NCBI GenBank assembly: GCA_902825945.1
Contig: CADECY010000001.1
Location: 1-64,000, forward strand
Direction of reading: 5' to 3'
Origin: an uncultured Acidobacteriota bacterium
GTDB lineage: Bacteria; Acidobacteriota; Terriglobia; Bryobacterales; Bryobacteraceae
DNA length: 64,000 nucleotides
Every line of letters begins with the position of its first letter. Position 1 is the first letter of the stretch. Shown piece after piece: positions 1 through 8,501 of the stretch. Under the pieces are notes generated by a model that saw only the letters and a list, made by a program, of their open reading frames with translations, was not told where the DNA came from and searched no databases. A program made the position numbers and the translations under genes.

Positions 1-5
1 CGCCC

Positions 6-34
6 TTGACACCCGCTCATCATTTCGATAAAGT
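6..34 (+). promoter_or_regulatory. Candidate sigma-70 promoter of the Oar-like receptor gene
   Basis: A perfect -35 hexamer TTGACA at 6-11 is followed after 17 bases by TAAAGT at 29-34, which matches the -10 consensus at four of six positions. Transcription would begin near 41 and leave a leader of about 54 bases before the ATG at 95. Inferred from spacing and consensus only. Confidence 0.55.
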
Positions 35-94
35 CATCCAAACACGCACGGCCTCGAGGGCGCTGGCGTGCAACCTCGGGAGGGGATACATTCC

Positions 95-3000
95 ATGTCG
101 ATTCGATCAACAGCACTCTTGCTAGTCGCTGCCGTAGCTGCGTACTCGCAAACCAGTACCGGCTCGATTTCGGGTACACTTGCCGATTCCAGCGGCCAAG
201 TGATACCGGGCGCCCAAGTAACGGTATCGAGCCAGCGCACCGGCGAGACGAGAACCGCCACGTCGAGCGATGTGGGCGATTTCGTGTTTCCCGCGCTCGT
301 GCCCGGCGCGTACACGCTCAAGGTAAACGCGAAGGGGTTCCGGCCCCTCGAGCAGACCAACATCAACGTCGCGCCGTCGGCGAGATTGGCGATCGGCACG
401 ATCCAGTTGGAAGTCGGCACCGTCACCGAATCGATCGTCGTGCAGGCGCAAGGCGCCACCGTGCAGACCGGCAACTCCGAGAACGGCGCGCTGCTCGATA
501 GCAAACAGCTCTCGATGGTGTCGATCCGCGGGCGAGATCCGATTTCGATGCTGCGAATTCTGCCGGGCGTGACCCAGGGCTTCGACAACGAGTTCGCGGG
601 CGGATTCTTCGGAACCAACGTCCCGAACTTCCAGGGCCTCAACAACAATACGACCACGATCATGTCGGACGGCGTCAACGGCGGTGACGGAGGCGCGGGC
701 GGCGTCTTCAGCGCCACGGTCAATCTCGACGCTGTGCAAGAGGTCAAGGTGCAGTTGAGCAACTACACCGCCGAATACGGCCGCGCGGGCGGCGCCATGA
801 TCAACATCATCACCAAGGGCGGCGGCCGCGAATATCACGGCAGCGGCTACTGGTACAAGCGGCACGAGATGTTCAACGCGAACGCCTTCTTCCGGAATGC
901 CACCGGGGTGCCCAAGCAGGTCTACCGGTTCGAGACTCTCGGCGGAACGATTGGTGGTCCGCTGAAGTTGAAGGTGCCGATCATCAATCCTGGCGGCGAC
1001 AAGTTCTTCTTCTTCTACTCCTATGACAACACTCGGATTCGCGAACCTGTCGCACTCGAGCGCTGGGCCTTCCCGTCGTTGTTGGAACGGCGCGGCGATT
1101 TCTCGCGCAGCAACGATCTCAACAACCGGATGATCGGCATCACTGATCCTTTGAGCCGGGCACCGTTTCCGGGCAACATCATACCCGCGAATCGCGCCAA
1201 CCAGTTCGGCGTAGCGCTGATGAACATTTTCCCGGAACCGAACGTCGTTGCCAACGGATACAACTATCTGTTCCAGGAGACGAGCCTCGACAGGCCCCGC
1301 AACCAGCATCTGTTCCGCTTCGATCTTCATCCGACCGGCCAGGATACCGTCAGTGTGAAAGGATCTACCTGGCATGCCGATACCGTCGGCTATCACGTTG
1401 CCGGTGGGTCGTCGCCGTGGGGTCTCGTGAACCACCACTACGAGTTCACAGGCGACCAGTTGACGGTCAACTACACCAAGATCATCCGGCCCAACCTAGT
1501 GAACGAAATGTTCGCCGGATTCTTTATCGACACCGAGGACGGGCGCCTCCCGAACGACCAGGAGTTGGCCCGGATCCAGCGGCAAAGCCGCGGGCTCGCC
1601 GGACTGGGGCAATTCGTGCCTCAGTACAATCCGTTGAATATCATTCCCCGCGCGACGTTCGCTGGCATTCCGGCGACCTTGTCGACGGCGGCCATCAACT
1701 ACGACGGGCGCCTGCCGCTGTGGGGCGCCGACTCCAACCTCACCACCACGAACAACTTGACGTACACCCGCGGAGGCCATACGCTCAAATTCGGCGGATA
1801 CCGCGAGGGCAGCCGCTTCGGCCAGGCCCGTTCAGGCACCTTCGCCGGCCAGTTCGACTTCGGCCAGGATATTAACGACCCAGGTACGACCGGCTATGCG
1901 TTCTCGAACGCCTTCATCGGCCACTTCCGGCAGTACACCGAATCGCTCGGACGCCCGGCACAGTTCGCCCGCCGCAATGTGTGGGCTTGGTTCGCCCAGG
2001 ATACCTGGAAGGTGAAGCCCGGACTGACCGTCGATATCGGCATGCGCTGGTACTGGGCTCCGTGGGCGCTGCAGTCGAACGGCGAGGCCTCCGCTTTCGT
2101 GATCGAACGCTACGATCCGAAGCGCGTACCCACCCTGTTCCGGCCGATCTCCACTCCGCAGGGCCGGCGCGCGGTCAATCCTCTCACCAACGAAATCCTG
2201 CCGCAGACCTATATCGGCGCCATCGTTCCCGGCACCGGCGACACGTGCACGATCATCACGGCCACCGAACCCTGCAAGTTGAACGGCGTGATCGTCCAGT
2301 CAGACAAGAGTCTCGTTCCGGGCTACGGCGCGTTCCGCGATTCGCTCGGGATTCAATGGGACCCGCGCCTCGGGATCGCATGGGATCCGTTCCGCAAGGG
2401 CAAGACCGCGATCCGTGCGTCACTCGGCACCTTCCATCAAGCCAGCACCGGCGGAAACGCGGCCTACGATGGCGGCCCTGCCTACCGCTTCGACCGCATC
2501 ATCCTGTTCAGCGAGATGAGCCAGTTCCTCAGCGCCGGCGCTCTGACTAACCCCACCAACGTCGCCGGCCCCTACCGGAAGCAGAAAGCGCCGCTCGTCT
2601 ATCAGTATCTGTTCGGCATTCAACATGAGGTGCTTCGTGGAACCGTGCTCGACGTCTCCTACGTCGGCAACAACACCCACCACATCGCGCAGAACTGGAA
2701 CTACAACTACATCCCGTACGGCGCTCGATTCCTCCCCCAGAACGCGGATGCGACCGCCGGTGGCGCGCCTCTGCCCGACGTTTTCCTGCGTCCGAACATC
2801 GGCTACCAAGACATGATCCAGACCGGCCCCGCGACCACGGCTCGCTACGATTCGTTGCAGGTCCAGTTGAACCGCCGCTTCATTGGCGGTGTGGAGGTGT
2901 CGGGCAGTTACACCTACGCGAAGTCGATCCTCAACGGCTGGGCACAGCAGTTGGACTCGCGCTTGCGCCGCACGCTCCTTCCCAACGACCAGACCCATGT

Positions 3001-3559
3001 GCTCAACATGAGCTTCGTCGCCGATCTGCCGAAGATGAGCCGCGTCATGCCGGGCCGGGCCACAAAGGCCTTGTTCGACAACTGGCAGATTTCGAGCATC
3101 ACCACCTTCGCCAGCGGATTCCCGCAGAATGTCGGACTGCAAACCACCGACAACTTCGACTTTTCCGGCGGCGGCGAAGGCAACGGCGTCGTGCAAACGG
3201 GCCGCGCGATTCTGCCCCGCGGCGAACGTAACTCGTTCCGCATGTTCGACACCTCGGTCTTCAAGCGCCCGTCCGGACGCGGAGACCTCGGCACCGACTT
3301 CTCCAACGTGAAGTTCCGCGGACCCGGCTTCAACAACTGGGACGTCTCGATCTTCAAGAATTTTCCCGTGTTCTCGGAAAAGCGCACGATTCAGTTCCGG
3401 TGGGAATTCTACAACCTGTTCAACCACACGCAGTTCTCGGCGGTGAACAACACCGCGCGCTTCGATCCACAAGGCAACCAGGTGAACACGCAGTTCGGCT
3501 GGGCAACGGCGGCTCGTAACGAGCGCCGGATGCAGGCCTCGCTGCGATTCAACTTCTGA
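95..3559 (+). CDS. TonB-dependent receptor, Oar-like, with N-terminal carboxypeptidase-regulatory domain
   Basis: Outer-membrane transporter of about 1154 residues. A signal peptide (MSIRSTALLLVAAVAAYSQ) is followed by a carboxypeptidase-regulatory beta-sandwich at about residues 25-105, a plug at about 115-245 and a large beta-barrel that ends in a terminal phenylalanine (SLRFNF), the usual signal for barrel insertion. Such receptors are strongly expanded in Acidobacteriota and are thought to import large substrates, but the substrate cannot be read from sequence. The ATG at 95 is chosen because GGGAGGGG at 78-85 lies about ten bases upstream and the signal peptide begins there; a GTG at 68 in the same frame would add nine unlikely residues. 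A consensus-like promoter lies at 6-34. Confidence 0.9.
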   Translation: MSIRSTALLLVAAVAAYSQTSTGSISGTLADSSGQVIPGAQVTVSSQRTGETRTATSSDVGDFVFPALVPGAYTLKVNAKGFRPLEQTNINVAPSARLAIGTIQLEVGTVTESIVVQAQGATVQTGNSENGALLDSKQLSMVSIRGRDPISMLRILPGVTQGFDNEFAGGFFGTNVPNFQGLNNNTTTIMSDGVNGGDGGAGGVFSATVNLDAVQEVKVQLSNYTAEYGRAGGAMINIITKGGGREYHGSGYWYKRHEMFNANAFFRNATGVPKQVYRFETLGGTIGGPLKLKVPIINPGGDKFFFFYSYDNTRIREPVALERWAFPSLLERRGDFSRSNDLNNRMIGITDPLSRAPFPGNIIPANRANQFGVALMNIFPEPNVVANGYNYLFQETSLDRPRNQHLFRFDLHPTGQDTVSVKGSTWHADTVGYHVAGGSSPWGLVNHHYEFTGDQLTVNYTKIIRPNLVNEMFAGFFIDTEDGRLPNDQELARIQRQSRGLAGLGQFVPQYNPLNIIPRATFAGIPATLSTAAINYDGRLPLWGADSNLTTTNNLTYTRGGHTLKFGGYREGSRFGQARSGTFAGQFDFGQDINDPGTTGYAFSNAFIGHFRQYTESLGRPAQFARRNVWAWFAQDTWKVKPGLTVDIGMRWYWAPWALQSNGEASAFVIERYDPKRVPTLFRPISTPQGRRAVNPLTNEILPQTYIGAIVPGTGDTCTIITATEPCKLNGVIVQSDKSLVPGYGAFRDSLGIQWDPRLGIAWDPFRKGKTAIRASLGTFHQASTGGNAAYDGGPAYRFDRIILFSEMSQFLSAGALTNPTNVAGPYRKQKAPLVYQYLFGIQHEVLRGTVLDVSYVGNNTHHIAQNWNYNYIPYGARFLPQNADATAGGAPLPDVFLRPNIGYQDMIQTGPATTARYDSLQVQLNRRFIGGVEVSGSYTYAKSILNGWAQQLDSRLRRTLLPNDQTHVLNMSFVADLPKMSRVMPGRATKALFDNWQISSITTFASGFPQNVGLQTTDNFDFSGGGEGNGVVQTGRAILPRGERNSFRMFDTSVFKRPSGRGDLGTDFSNVKFRGPGFNNWDVSIFKNFPVFSEKRTIQFRWEFYNLFNHTQFSAVNNTARFDPQGNQVNTQFGWATAARNERRMQASLRFNF

Positions 3560-4034
3560 CTTGTCCCAGCTCCCTTCTTCCCGGCCGCCGGTATGCGCAT
3601 GCACCAGACCGGCGGTCTGCGGGACAGGCGTCTCCCAGCCTTTGACCTGAGTGGAAACAGCGTTTGCGATTTCCCTCGGAGTCGTAATGAATCTTCAACG
3701 TAGTTTCAGGAGAAGCGCCCTCCAGCACTGTTCGTTCTCGGAGCCACCCTCGGAAATGCTCGAGTGGATTGCGAAACCGACGTGGCTGTTCCACCTGCCA
3801 CATCGGCGATTCCGGAACCTTCAAGCCGGACCAGGCGCGGGCACGTTTCAGCAGTATCCCTGCAATCCCTGTTTCGCCCGATCGATTGATTCCGGCTACG
3901 CGTAGGGCAGCTACCTTGGACGCGGACCAGCATCCGGCCGGCATCATTGCGTACATGAGGTTACACTAGCTCTGGCAATGTGCGCCCGAGCGCGGGGGGG
4001 GCCGCTTCAGCCCCCTCGGTACAATGAATACTGG
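3560..4034. other. Intergenic stretch between receptor and mnmG, no supported gene
   Basis: About 475 bases without a convincing coding region. Open frames on both strands are short, have no recognisable family and no good ribosome binding site. A small inverted repeat (CAGACC, three-base loop, GGTCTG at 3605-3619) lies 46 bases after the receptor stop codon, but it has no T-run and is a weak terminator candidate. Confidence 0.5.
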
Positions 4035-5900
4035 ATGCGCAAGTACGATATCCTCGTCATCGGCGCGGGCCACGCCGGCTGCGAAGCCGCGCGTGCCTGC
4101 GCGCGTATGGGCCTGCGCACCGCGATGGCGACCATGAACCTCGATCTCATCGCGCAGATGTCGTGCAATCCGGCGATCGGCGGGATCGCGAAGGGACATC
4201 TGGTACGCGAGATCGACGCGCTCGGCGGCGTGATGGGCGAAGTGACCGACGCGGTGGGCATCCAATTCCGCCTGCTCAACACCAGCCGCGGACCCGCGGT
4301 CTGGTCGCCGCGCGCCCAATGTGACAAGAAACAGTATCGCGTGCGGATGCGCGAGGTGCTCGAACAGGAGCCGAACCTCCGCATCGTGCAGGCGGAGGTC
4401 GCCGCGCTCCGCATGGAAGACGCGGGAGATGGGCGCCGCCGCGTGACCGGTGTCGATCTGCGGGACGGCCGCTCGATCGAATCCAGCGTGGTGATCATCA
4501 CGACCGGCACGTTCCTCAATGGACTGGCACATGTCGGCGAGGCGAAGTACAGTTGCGGCCGCAACGGCGAAGCTCCGTCACGGCTTCTCGGCGACCAACT
4601 GCGCGGGTCGGGCCTTGCCTGGACCCGGCTCAAGACCGGCACTCCGCCGCGCCTGGACGGGCGCACCATCGACTGGGCGAAATTCGAAGAGCAGCCCGGT
4701 GACCCGGTTCCCACGCCGTTCTCGTTCCTGACCGAGAAAATCGATCGCAAGCAGATCTCCTGTCACATCGGCTATACCACCAGAGAAACTCGCCGCGTGA
4801 TCGATGCCGCGATCGCGCGATCGCCTTTGTACAGTGGACAGATCGAAGGGATTGGTCCGCGCTACTGCCCCTCGATCGAGGACAAGTTCGTGAAGTTCCC
4901 CGACAAGGAGCGCCACCAGATCTTCCTCGAACCGGAAGGGCTCGACACCAACGAAGTCTATGTGAACGGCATGTCGACCAGCATGCCGATCGACGTACAA
5001 GCCGCGATGATCGCCTCGATTCCCGGACTCGAGGAGGCCGAGATGATCCGGCCGGGATACGCGATCGAGTACGACGCGATCGATCCGCGCGAGCTCGATC
5101 ACCGGCTCGAGGTCCGCAAGATCGAGAACCTGTTCCTCGCGGGCCAGATCAACGGCACTTCGGGATACGAAGAGGCTGCGTGCCAGGGCTTGGTGGCAGG
5201 CATCAACGCCGCTTGCAAGCTGAGTGGCAAAGACCCGCTGATCGTCGGCCGCACCGAAGGCTACACGGGCATCCTCGTCGACGATCTGATCACCAAGGGT
5301 GCCGACGAGCCGTATCGCATGTTCACCTCGCGCGCCGAGTTCCGGCTGCACCTGCGCATCGACAACGCCGATGACCGGCTCACTCCGGCCGGCCGCCGGG
5401 TGGGGCTGGTGTGCGATCGCCGCTGGGCACTCCATGAAAAGAAGCAGCGCCAGAAGGAACAGGTGCGGCAACTGCTCGACAAAACCAAGCTCGATCCGGC
5501 GTTGCTGCCGCGCTTCCAATTCGCGATCGATGACCGGCCTAGCCTCGCTGTGTGGCTGCGCCGCGTGGAAGCGTCCGCGAACGATCTCGCGCCATGGATC
5601 GAACAGACGATCGGCGACAAGCTCGTTCACGGCGCGCTCGCCACCGTCGAGACCGAGCTCAAGTACGCTGGCTACATTCAACAGCAGGAACGGCAGATCG
5701 GCCGGTTGAAGGATGCCGAGCGGCGGCCGATTCCTAGGAGTTTCACCTATTCGACGGTGCCGGGCCTATCGCGCGAGATCCGCGAGAAGCTGGAGCGGGT
5801 GGCTCCGGAAACCCTCGGGCAAGCCGCGCGGATTCCCGGAGTGACTCCGGCGGCGGTGGCGGTGCTCGACGTCTATCTGAGCCTCGCTTCACAGGCGTAG
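4035..5900 (+). CDS. mnmG: tRNA uridine-5-carboxymethylaminomethyl modification enzyme MnmG (GidA)
   Basis: FAD-dependent subunit that, with the GTPase MnmE, installs the carboxymethylaminomethyl group on wobble uridine 34 of several tRNAs in the cytoplasm. The protein has about 621 residues, close to the usual 620-630. It begins with the dinucleotide-binding motif [12 protein letters not shown] and carries family blocks [49 protein letters not shown] and the C-terminal helical part ending near [12 protein letters not shown]. The ATG at 4035 is chosen because the conserved first strand ([12 protein letters not shown]) starts there; an in-frame upstream extension to 3978 is poor sequence. mnmE and rsmG are not adjacent. 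It ends with TAG, which shows that UAG acts as a normal stop in this genome. Confidence 0.97.
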   Translation: MRKYDILVIGAGHAGCEAARACARMGLRTAMATMNLDLIAQMSCNPAIGGIAKGHLVREIDALGGVMGEVTDAVGIQFRLLNTSRGPAVWSPRAQCDKKQYRVRMREVLEQEPNLRIVQAEVAALRMEDAGDGRRRVTGVDLRDGRSIESSVVIITTGTFLNGLAHVGEAKYSCGRNGEAPSRLLGDQLRGSGLAWTRLKTGTPPRLDGRTIDWAKFEEQPGDPVPTPFSFLTEKIDRKQISCHIGYTTRETRRVIDAAIARSPLYSGQIEGIGPRYCPSIEDKFVKFPDKERHQIFLEPEGLDTNEVYVNGMSTSMPIDVQAAMIASIPGLEEAEMIRPGYAIEYDAIDPRELDHRLEVRKIENLFLAGQINGTSGYEEAACQGLVAGINAACKLSGKDPLIVGRTEGYTGILVDDLITKGADEPYRMFTSRAEFRLHLRIDNADDRLTPAGRRVGLVCDRRWALHEKKQRQKEQVRQLLDKTKLDPALLPRFQFAIDDRPSLAVWLRRVEASANDLAPWIEQTIGDKLVHGALATVETELKYAGYIQQQERQIGRLKDAERRPIPRSFTYSTVPGLSREIREKLERVAPETLGQAARIPGVTPAAVAVLDVYLSLASQA

Positions 5901-5925
5901 GTCGCGGGTGTAGGATACAGGGAAA

Positions 5926-7476
5926 GTGTCCAAACCTACGCTGTTTTCCACCCTCGTCGCGGTGAGCCTGCTCGGCTCGTGCGCCTCTGCACCGCAAGGC
6001 ATCACACTGGTCGTTTCGGACAAGGTGCAGCCGGTGCTGATCCGGAATCCGCAAAACCGGTTTCTCGAAGTGAAGCTCGAGGCCGCAAGCGAAACGGGCG
6101 TCCACGTGCAGTCGCTCGAGTTCTCGCTCGAAGGGACGGAGCGCATCGAAGACATCGAGTCGATGGAGGTCTATTCGGGCGAGACGCTGTTCGGCACGGC
6201 GGCGGCGCCGGCTGCGAAGGTCGAGTTTCGTGGCGAGCAGAAGTTACAGAAGGGCGCCAACTCGTTTTGGCTCTCGTGCCGGCTGAAGCCGGACGCGGCG
6301 TTGTCTCGCGGTGTGACCGCGCGGCTGGTGTCGGTGAAGAGCTCCGGTGGCGAACTCCGTCCGCCGCCCGATGCGAAACCCGTGCGGCACCGCATCGGCA
6401 TCGCGTTACGGAGGCACGATGACGACAACGTGCATACCTACCGGATTCCCGCGCTGGCGACCGGTCCGGATGGGACGCTGTATTCGGTCTACGACATGCG
6501 GCGGCGAAAGTCGCGTGACCTCCAGGAAGACATCGATATCGGACTGAGCCGGAGCACCGATGCCGGCGTCAACTGGGAGCCCGTGCGCGTCATCATGGAC
6601 ATGGGCGAGTTCAACGGTAAGCCGCAGGAAGAGAACGGAGTCAGCGATCCGGGGATCGTGATCGATCAGAAGACAGGCGAGATCTTCGTGTTCGCCGTTT
6701 GGATGTGGGGTAAGCCCGGCAAGCATCAGTGGAACGATGACGGATCGGAACCCGGGTTCGAGATTGGCAGGAGCGCTCAGTTGATGATGGTGAAGTCGCG
6801 CGACAAGGGGCTAACGTGGTCCAAGCCCGAGAACCTGACGCGCAAGCTCAAGCGCGCGGCGTGGTGGCTGCTCGCGCCCGCTCCGCAGCAAGGCATTAAC
6901 CTTCCGGACGGCACGCTGGTGCTGCCCGCCCAAGGCCGCGACGAAAAAGGTGTCCCCTTCGCAACGATTATGGTCAGCCGCGACCATGGCGCCAACTGGA
7001 CCGTGGGTGAGCCCGCTTTCAGCGGTGGCAACGAGTGTCAGGCGGTCCAATTGCTCGACGGCTCGATCATGCTGAACATGCGAAACGACCATGAACGCTA
7101 CCGCGCGGTTTTCGTGACGTCTGACCTCGGCAAGACGTGGCGCGAGCACGAGACGAACCGGAAGACGCTGATCGAGCCCAATTGCAATGGGTCGATTTGC
7201 CGGGTCGACTGGAAGCGTGGAGCCGAAACGCGGCATCTGTTATTGTTTGCCAATCCCCATTCGCAAAAGGCGCGGACGCATCACACCGTGCAGGTGAGCT
7301 TCGATGAGGGCAAGACTTGGCCCGGCAAGAATCACTTGCTGCTCGACGAGGGGCGCGGACGCGGCTATCCGAGCCTGTCGCGGATCGGCGAGGACCACGT
7401 CGGAATCGTATATGAGGGTAGCCAAGCGGACGTCGTCTTTGAGAAGATCGCATTGGAGGAATTGGTGAACCGGTGA
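5926..7476 (+). CDS. Exo-alpha-sialidase (GH33-like), probable lipoprotein
   Basis: Predicted glycoside hydrolase removing terminal sialic acids. The GTG-initiated protein of about 516 residues has a short signal with a lipobox-like SLLGSC, so it is probably lipid-anchored. An N-terminal beta-sandwich (about 25-140) resembles the BNR-associated domain. The propeller follows, with the arginine motif YRIP at about residue 172, and Asp-box repeats STDAGVNW, SRDKGLTW, SRDHGANW, SDLGKTW and FDEGKTW. The catalytic Glu region NECQAVQLLDGS and the late Tyr/Glu blocks (RGYPSLSRI, IVYEGS) are present. The stop codon overlaps the GTG of the next gene (GTGA), so translation is probably coupled. Whether the true substrate is sialic acid or another acidic sugar cannot be told here. 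Confidence 0.85.
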   Translation: MSKPTLFSTLVAVSLLGSCASAPQGITLVVSDKVQPVLIRNPQNRFLEVKLEAASETGVHVQSLEFSLEGTERIEDIESMEVYSGETLFGTAAAPAAKVEFRGEQKLQKGANSFWLSCRLKPDAALSRGVTARLVSVKSSGGELRPPPDAKPVRHRIGIALRRHDDDNVHTYRIPALATGPDGTLYSVYDMRRRKSRDLQEDIDIGLSRSTDAGVNWEPVRVIMDMGEFNGKPQEENGVSDPGIVIDQKTGEIFVFAVWMWGKPGKHQWNDDGSEPGFEIGRSAQLMMVKSRDKGLTWSKPENLTRKLKRAAWWLLAPAPQQGINLPDGTLVLPAQGRDEKGVPFATIMVSRDHGANWTVGEPAFSGGNECQAVQLLDGSIMLNMRNDHERYRAVFVTSDLGKTWREHETNRKTLIEPNCNGSICRVDWKRGAETRHLLLFANPHSQKARTHHTVQVSFDEGKTWPGKNHLLLDEGRGRGYPSLSRIGEDHVGIVYEGSQADVVFEKIALEELVNR

Positions 7477-8213
7477 GCGATTACAGAGCATCGTTCGAAA
7501 AGGATGGATTCGCGGTTGTGCGTGGGCTGTTGAACGCGGAAGACCGGTGGACCTTGACGGAAGGATTGGAGCGGTTCCTGCGCGACATCGCGCCGGGACA
7601 GGATGGCGGCCACGTGATGTACGAGGATCTGGCGGACCGGGAATCGTTGAAGCAGGCCGACTGCCTGCACCTCGAGCCGAGCCTCGACGAATTCCGCCAC
7701 CGCGGCCCGATCCGCAAACTGGCGGAAAGCCTGATCGGGCCGGTGGCACCGCAACACGTCGAGTACTTCAACAAGCCTCCGCACAACAACCGGCCCACGC
7801 CTCCGCATCAGGACGGCTATTACTTCTGCCTGGTGCCCAATATCGCGGTGACGGTGTGGGCACCGCTGGATCGGGTAGACGAGGACAACGGAACGCTCTG
7901 CTACGTCCGGGGATCGCACCGGCTCGGCGTGCTGCCACACCGCGCCAGCTCCACGCTCGGATTCTCGCAGGGGCTGGTTCCTGATCCGGCCACGCTCGGG
8001 GAGCCGGTACTGTGTCCCGCGGTTCCCGGCGATGTCCTGGTGCATCATTCGCTGACGGTTCATTCGGCGGGCGGAAACAAGAGCCAACGCCACCGGCGCT
8101 CGATCGGCTTCGTGTTCTATTCGGCGCATGCCAAGGTGGATCAGGAGGCCGTGGCGCGATATCAGGCTGCGTTGAAGGCGCAGCGGGAAACCAAGGGAAT
8201 CCGGTCGAATTGA
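7473..8213 (+). CDS. Phytanoyl-CoA dioxygenase family protein (PhyH)
   Basis: Non-haem iron(II)/2-oxoglutarate-dependent oxygenase of 246 residues. The metal triad is visible: His112 and Asp114 in PPHQDGYY, and His197 in TVHSAGGN; an arginine in HRRSIGF is placed to bind 2-oxoglutarate. The family hydroxylates many substrates, from fatty acyl-CoA to small metabolites, so the substrate is unknown. The GTG start overlaps the sialidase stop by four bases, which argues for one transcript and possibly a joint role, for example modification of a released sugar, but this is inference. Confidence 0.85.
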   Translation: MSDYRASFEKDGFAVVRGLLNAEDRWTLTEGLERFLRDIAPGQDGGHVMYEDLADRESLKQADCLHLEPSLDEFRHRGPIRKLAESLIGPVAPQHVEYFNKPPHNNRPTPPHQDGYYFCLVPNIAVTVWAPLDRVDEDNGTLCYVRGSHRLGVLPHRASSTLGFSQGLVPDPATLGEPVLCPAVPGDVLVHHSLTVHSAGGNKSQRHRRSIGFVFYSAHAKVDQEAVARYQAALKAQRETKGIRSN

Positions 8214-8214
8214 A

Positions 8215-8451
8215 TTGAAGCGCCCGCGCAGGGCTGGCGAAGGAGTGTCCGCATTGGGCGGGTTCCTGCCGATGACCTTGCGCGGCGGCCTTCGAGTCAG
8301 AGGCTGCGAATTATGCGGAGCTACGTACCGGCCGGGCATACGTTGTTCGCACTGCGTGCAGCCGCGGATGTGGGAAAGCCGGCTCGGATTGCGTGCCAAT
8401 GGCGCGGCCGGGGCTCAGTGGCCAGCGGCGACGCACCTCCCATCGTGCTGA
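8215..8451 (+). other. Doubtful small ORF with a zinc-ribbon-like cysteine pattern
   Basis: A TTG-started frame of 78 codons directly after the PhyH gene. It holds CELC and CSHC nine residues apart (C-x2-C-x9-C-x2-C), the spacing of a small zinc ribbon. No ribosome binding site is visible, and the rest is Arg/Gly/Ala-rich as expected of non-coding GC-rich DNA. It may be chance. The 288 bases between PhyH and thrS hold nothing else I can support. Confidence 0.15.
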
Positions 8452-8501
8452 CGCGGCCCTGAGCGTCCCAGTTCGCTGCTACCCTGAGAGGTACAGCATC
8501 A

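Noticed and set aside
3605..3619. Terminator after the first receptor gene
   Set aside because: The six-base stem with a three-base loop has no T-run and is within what chance gives in GC-rich DNA.
3549..3956. Minus-strand frame of 135 codons between the receptor and mnmG
   Set aside because: No family, no ribosome binding site, and it overlaps the receptor 3' end.
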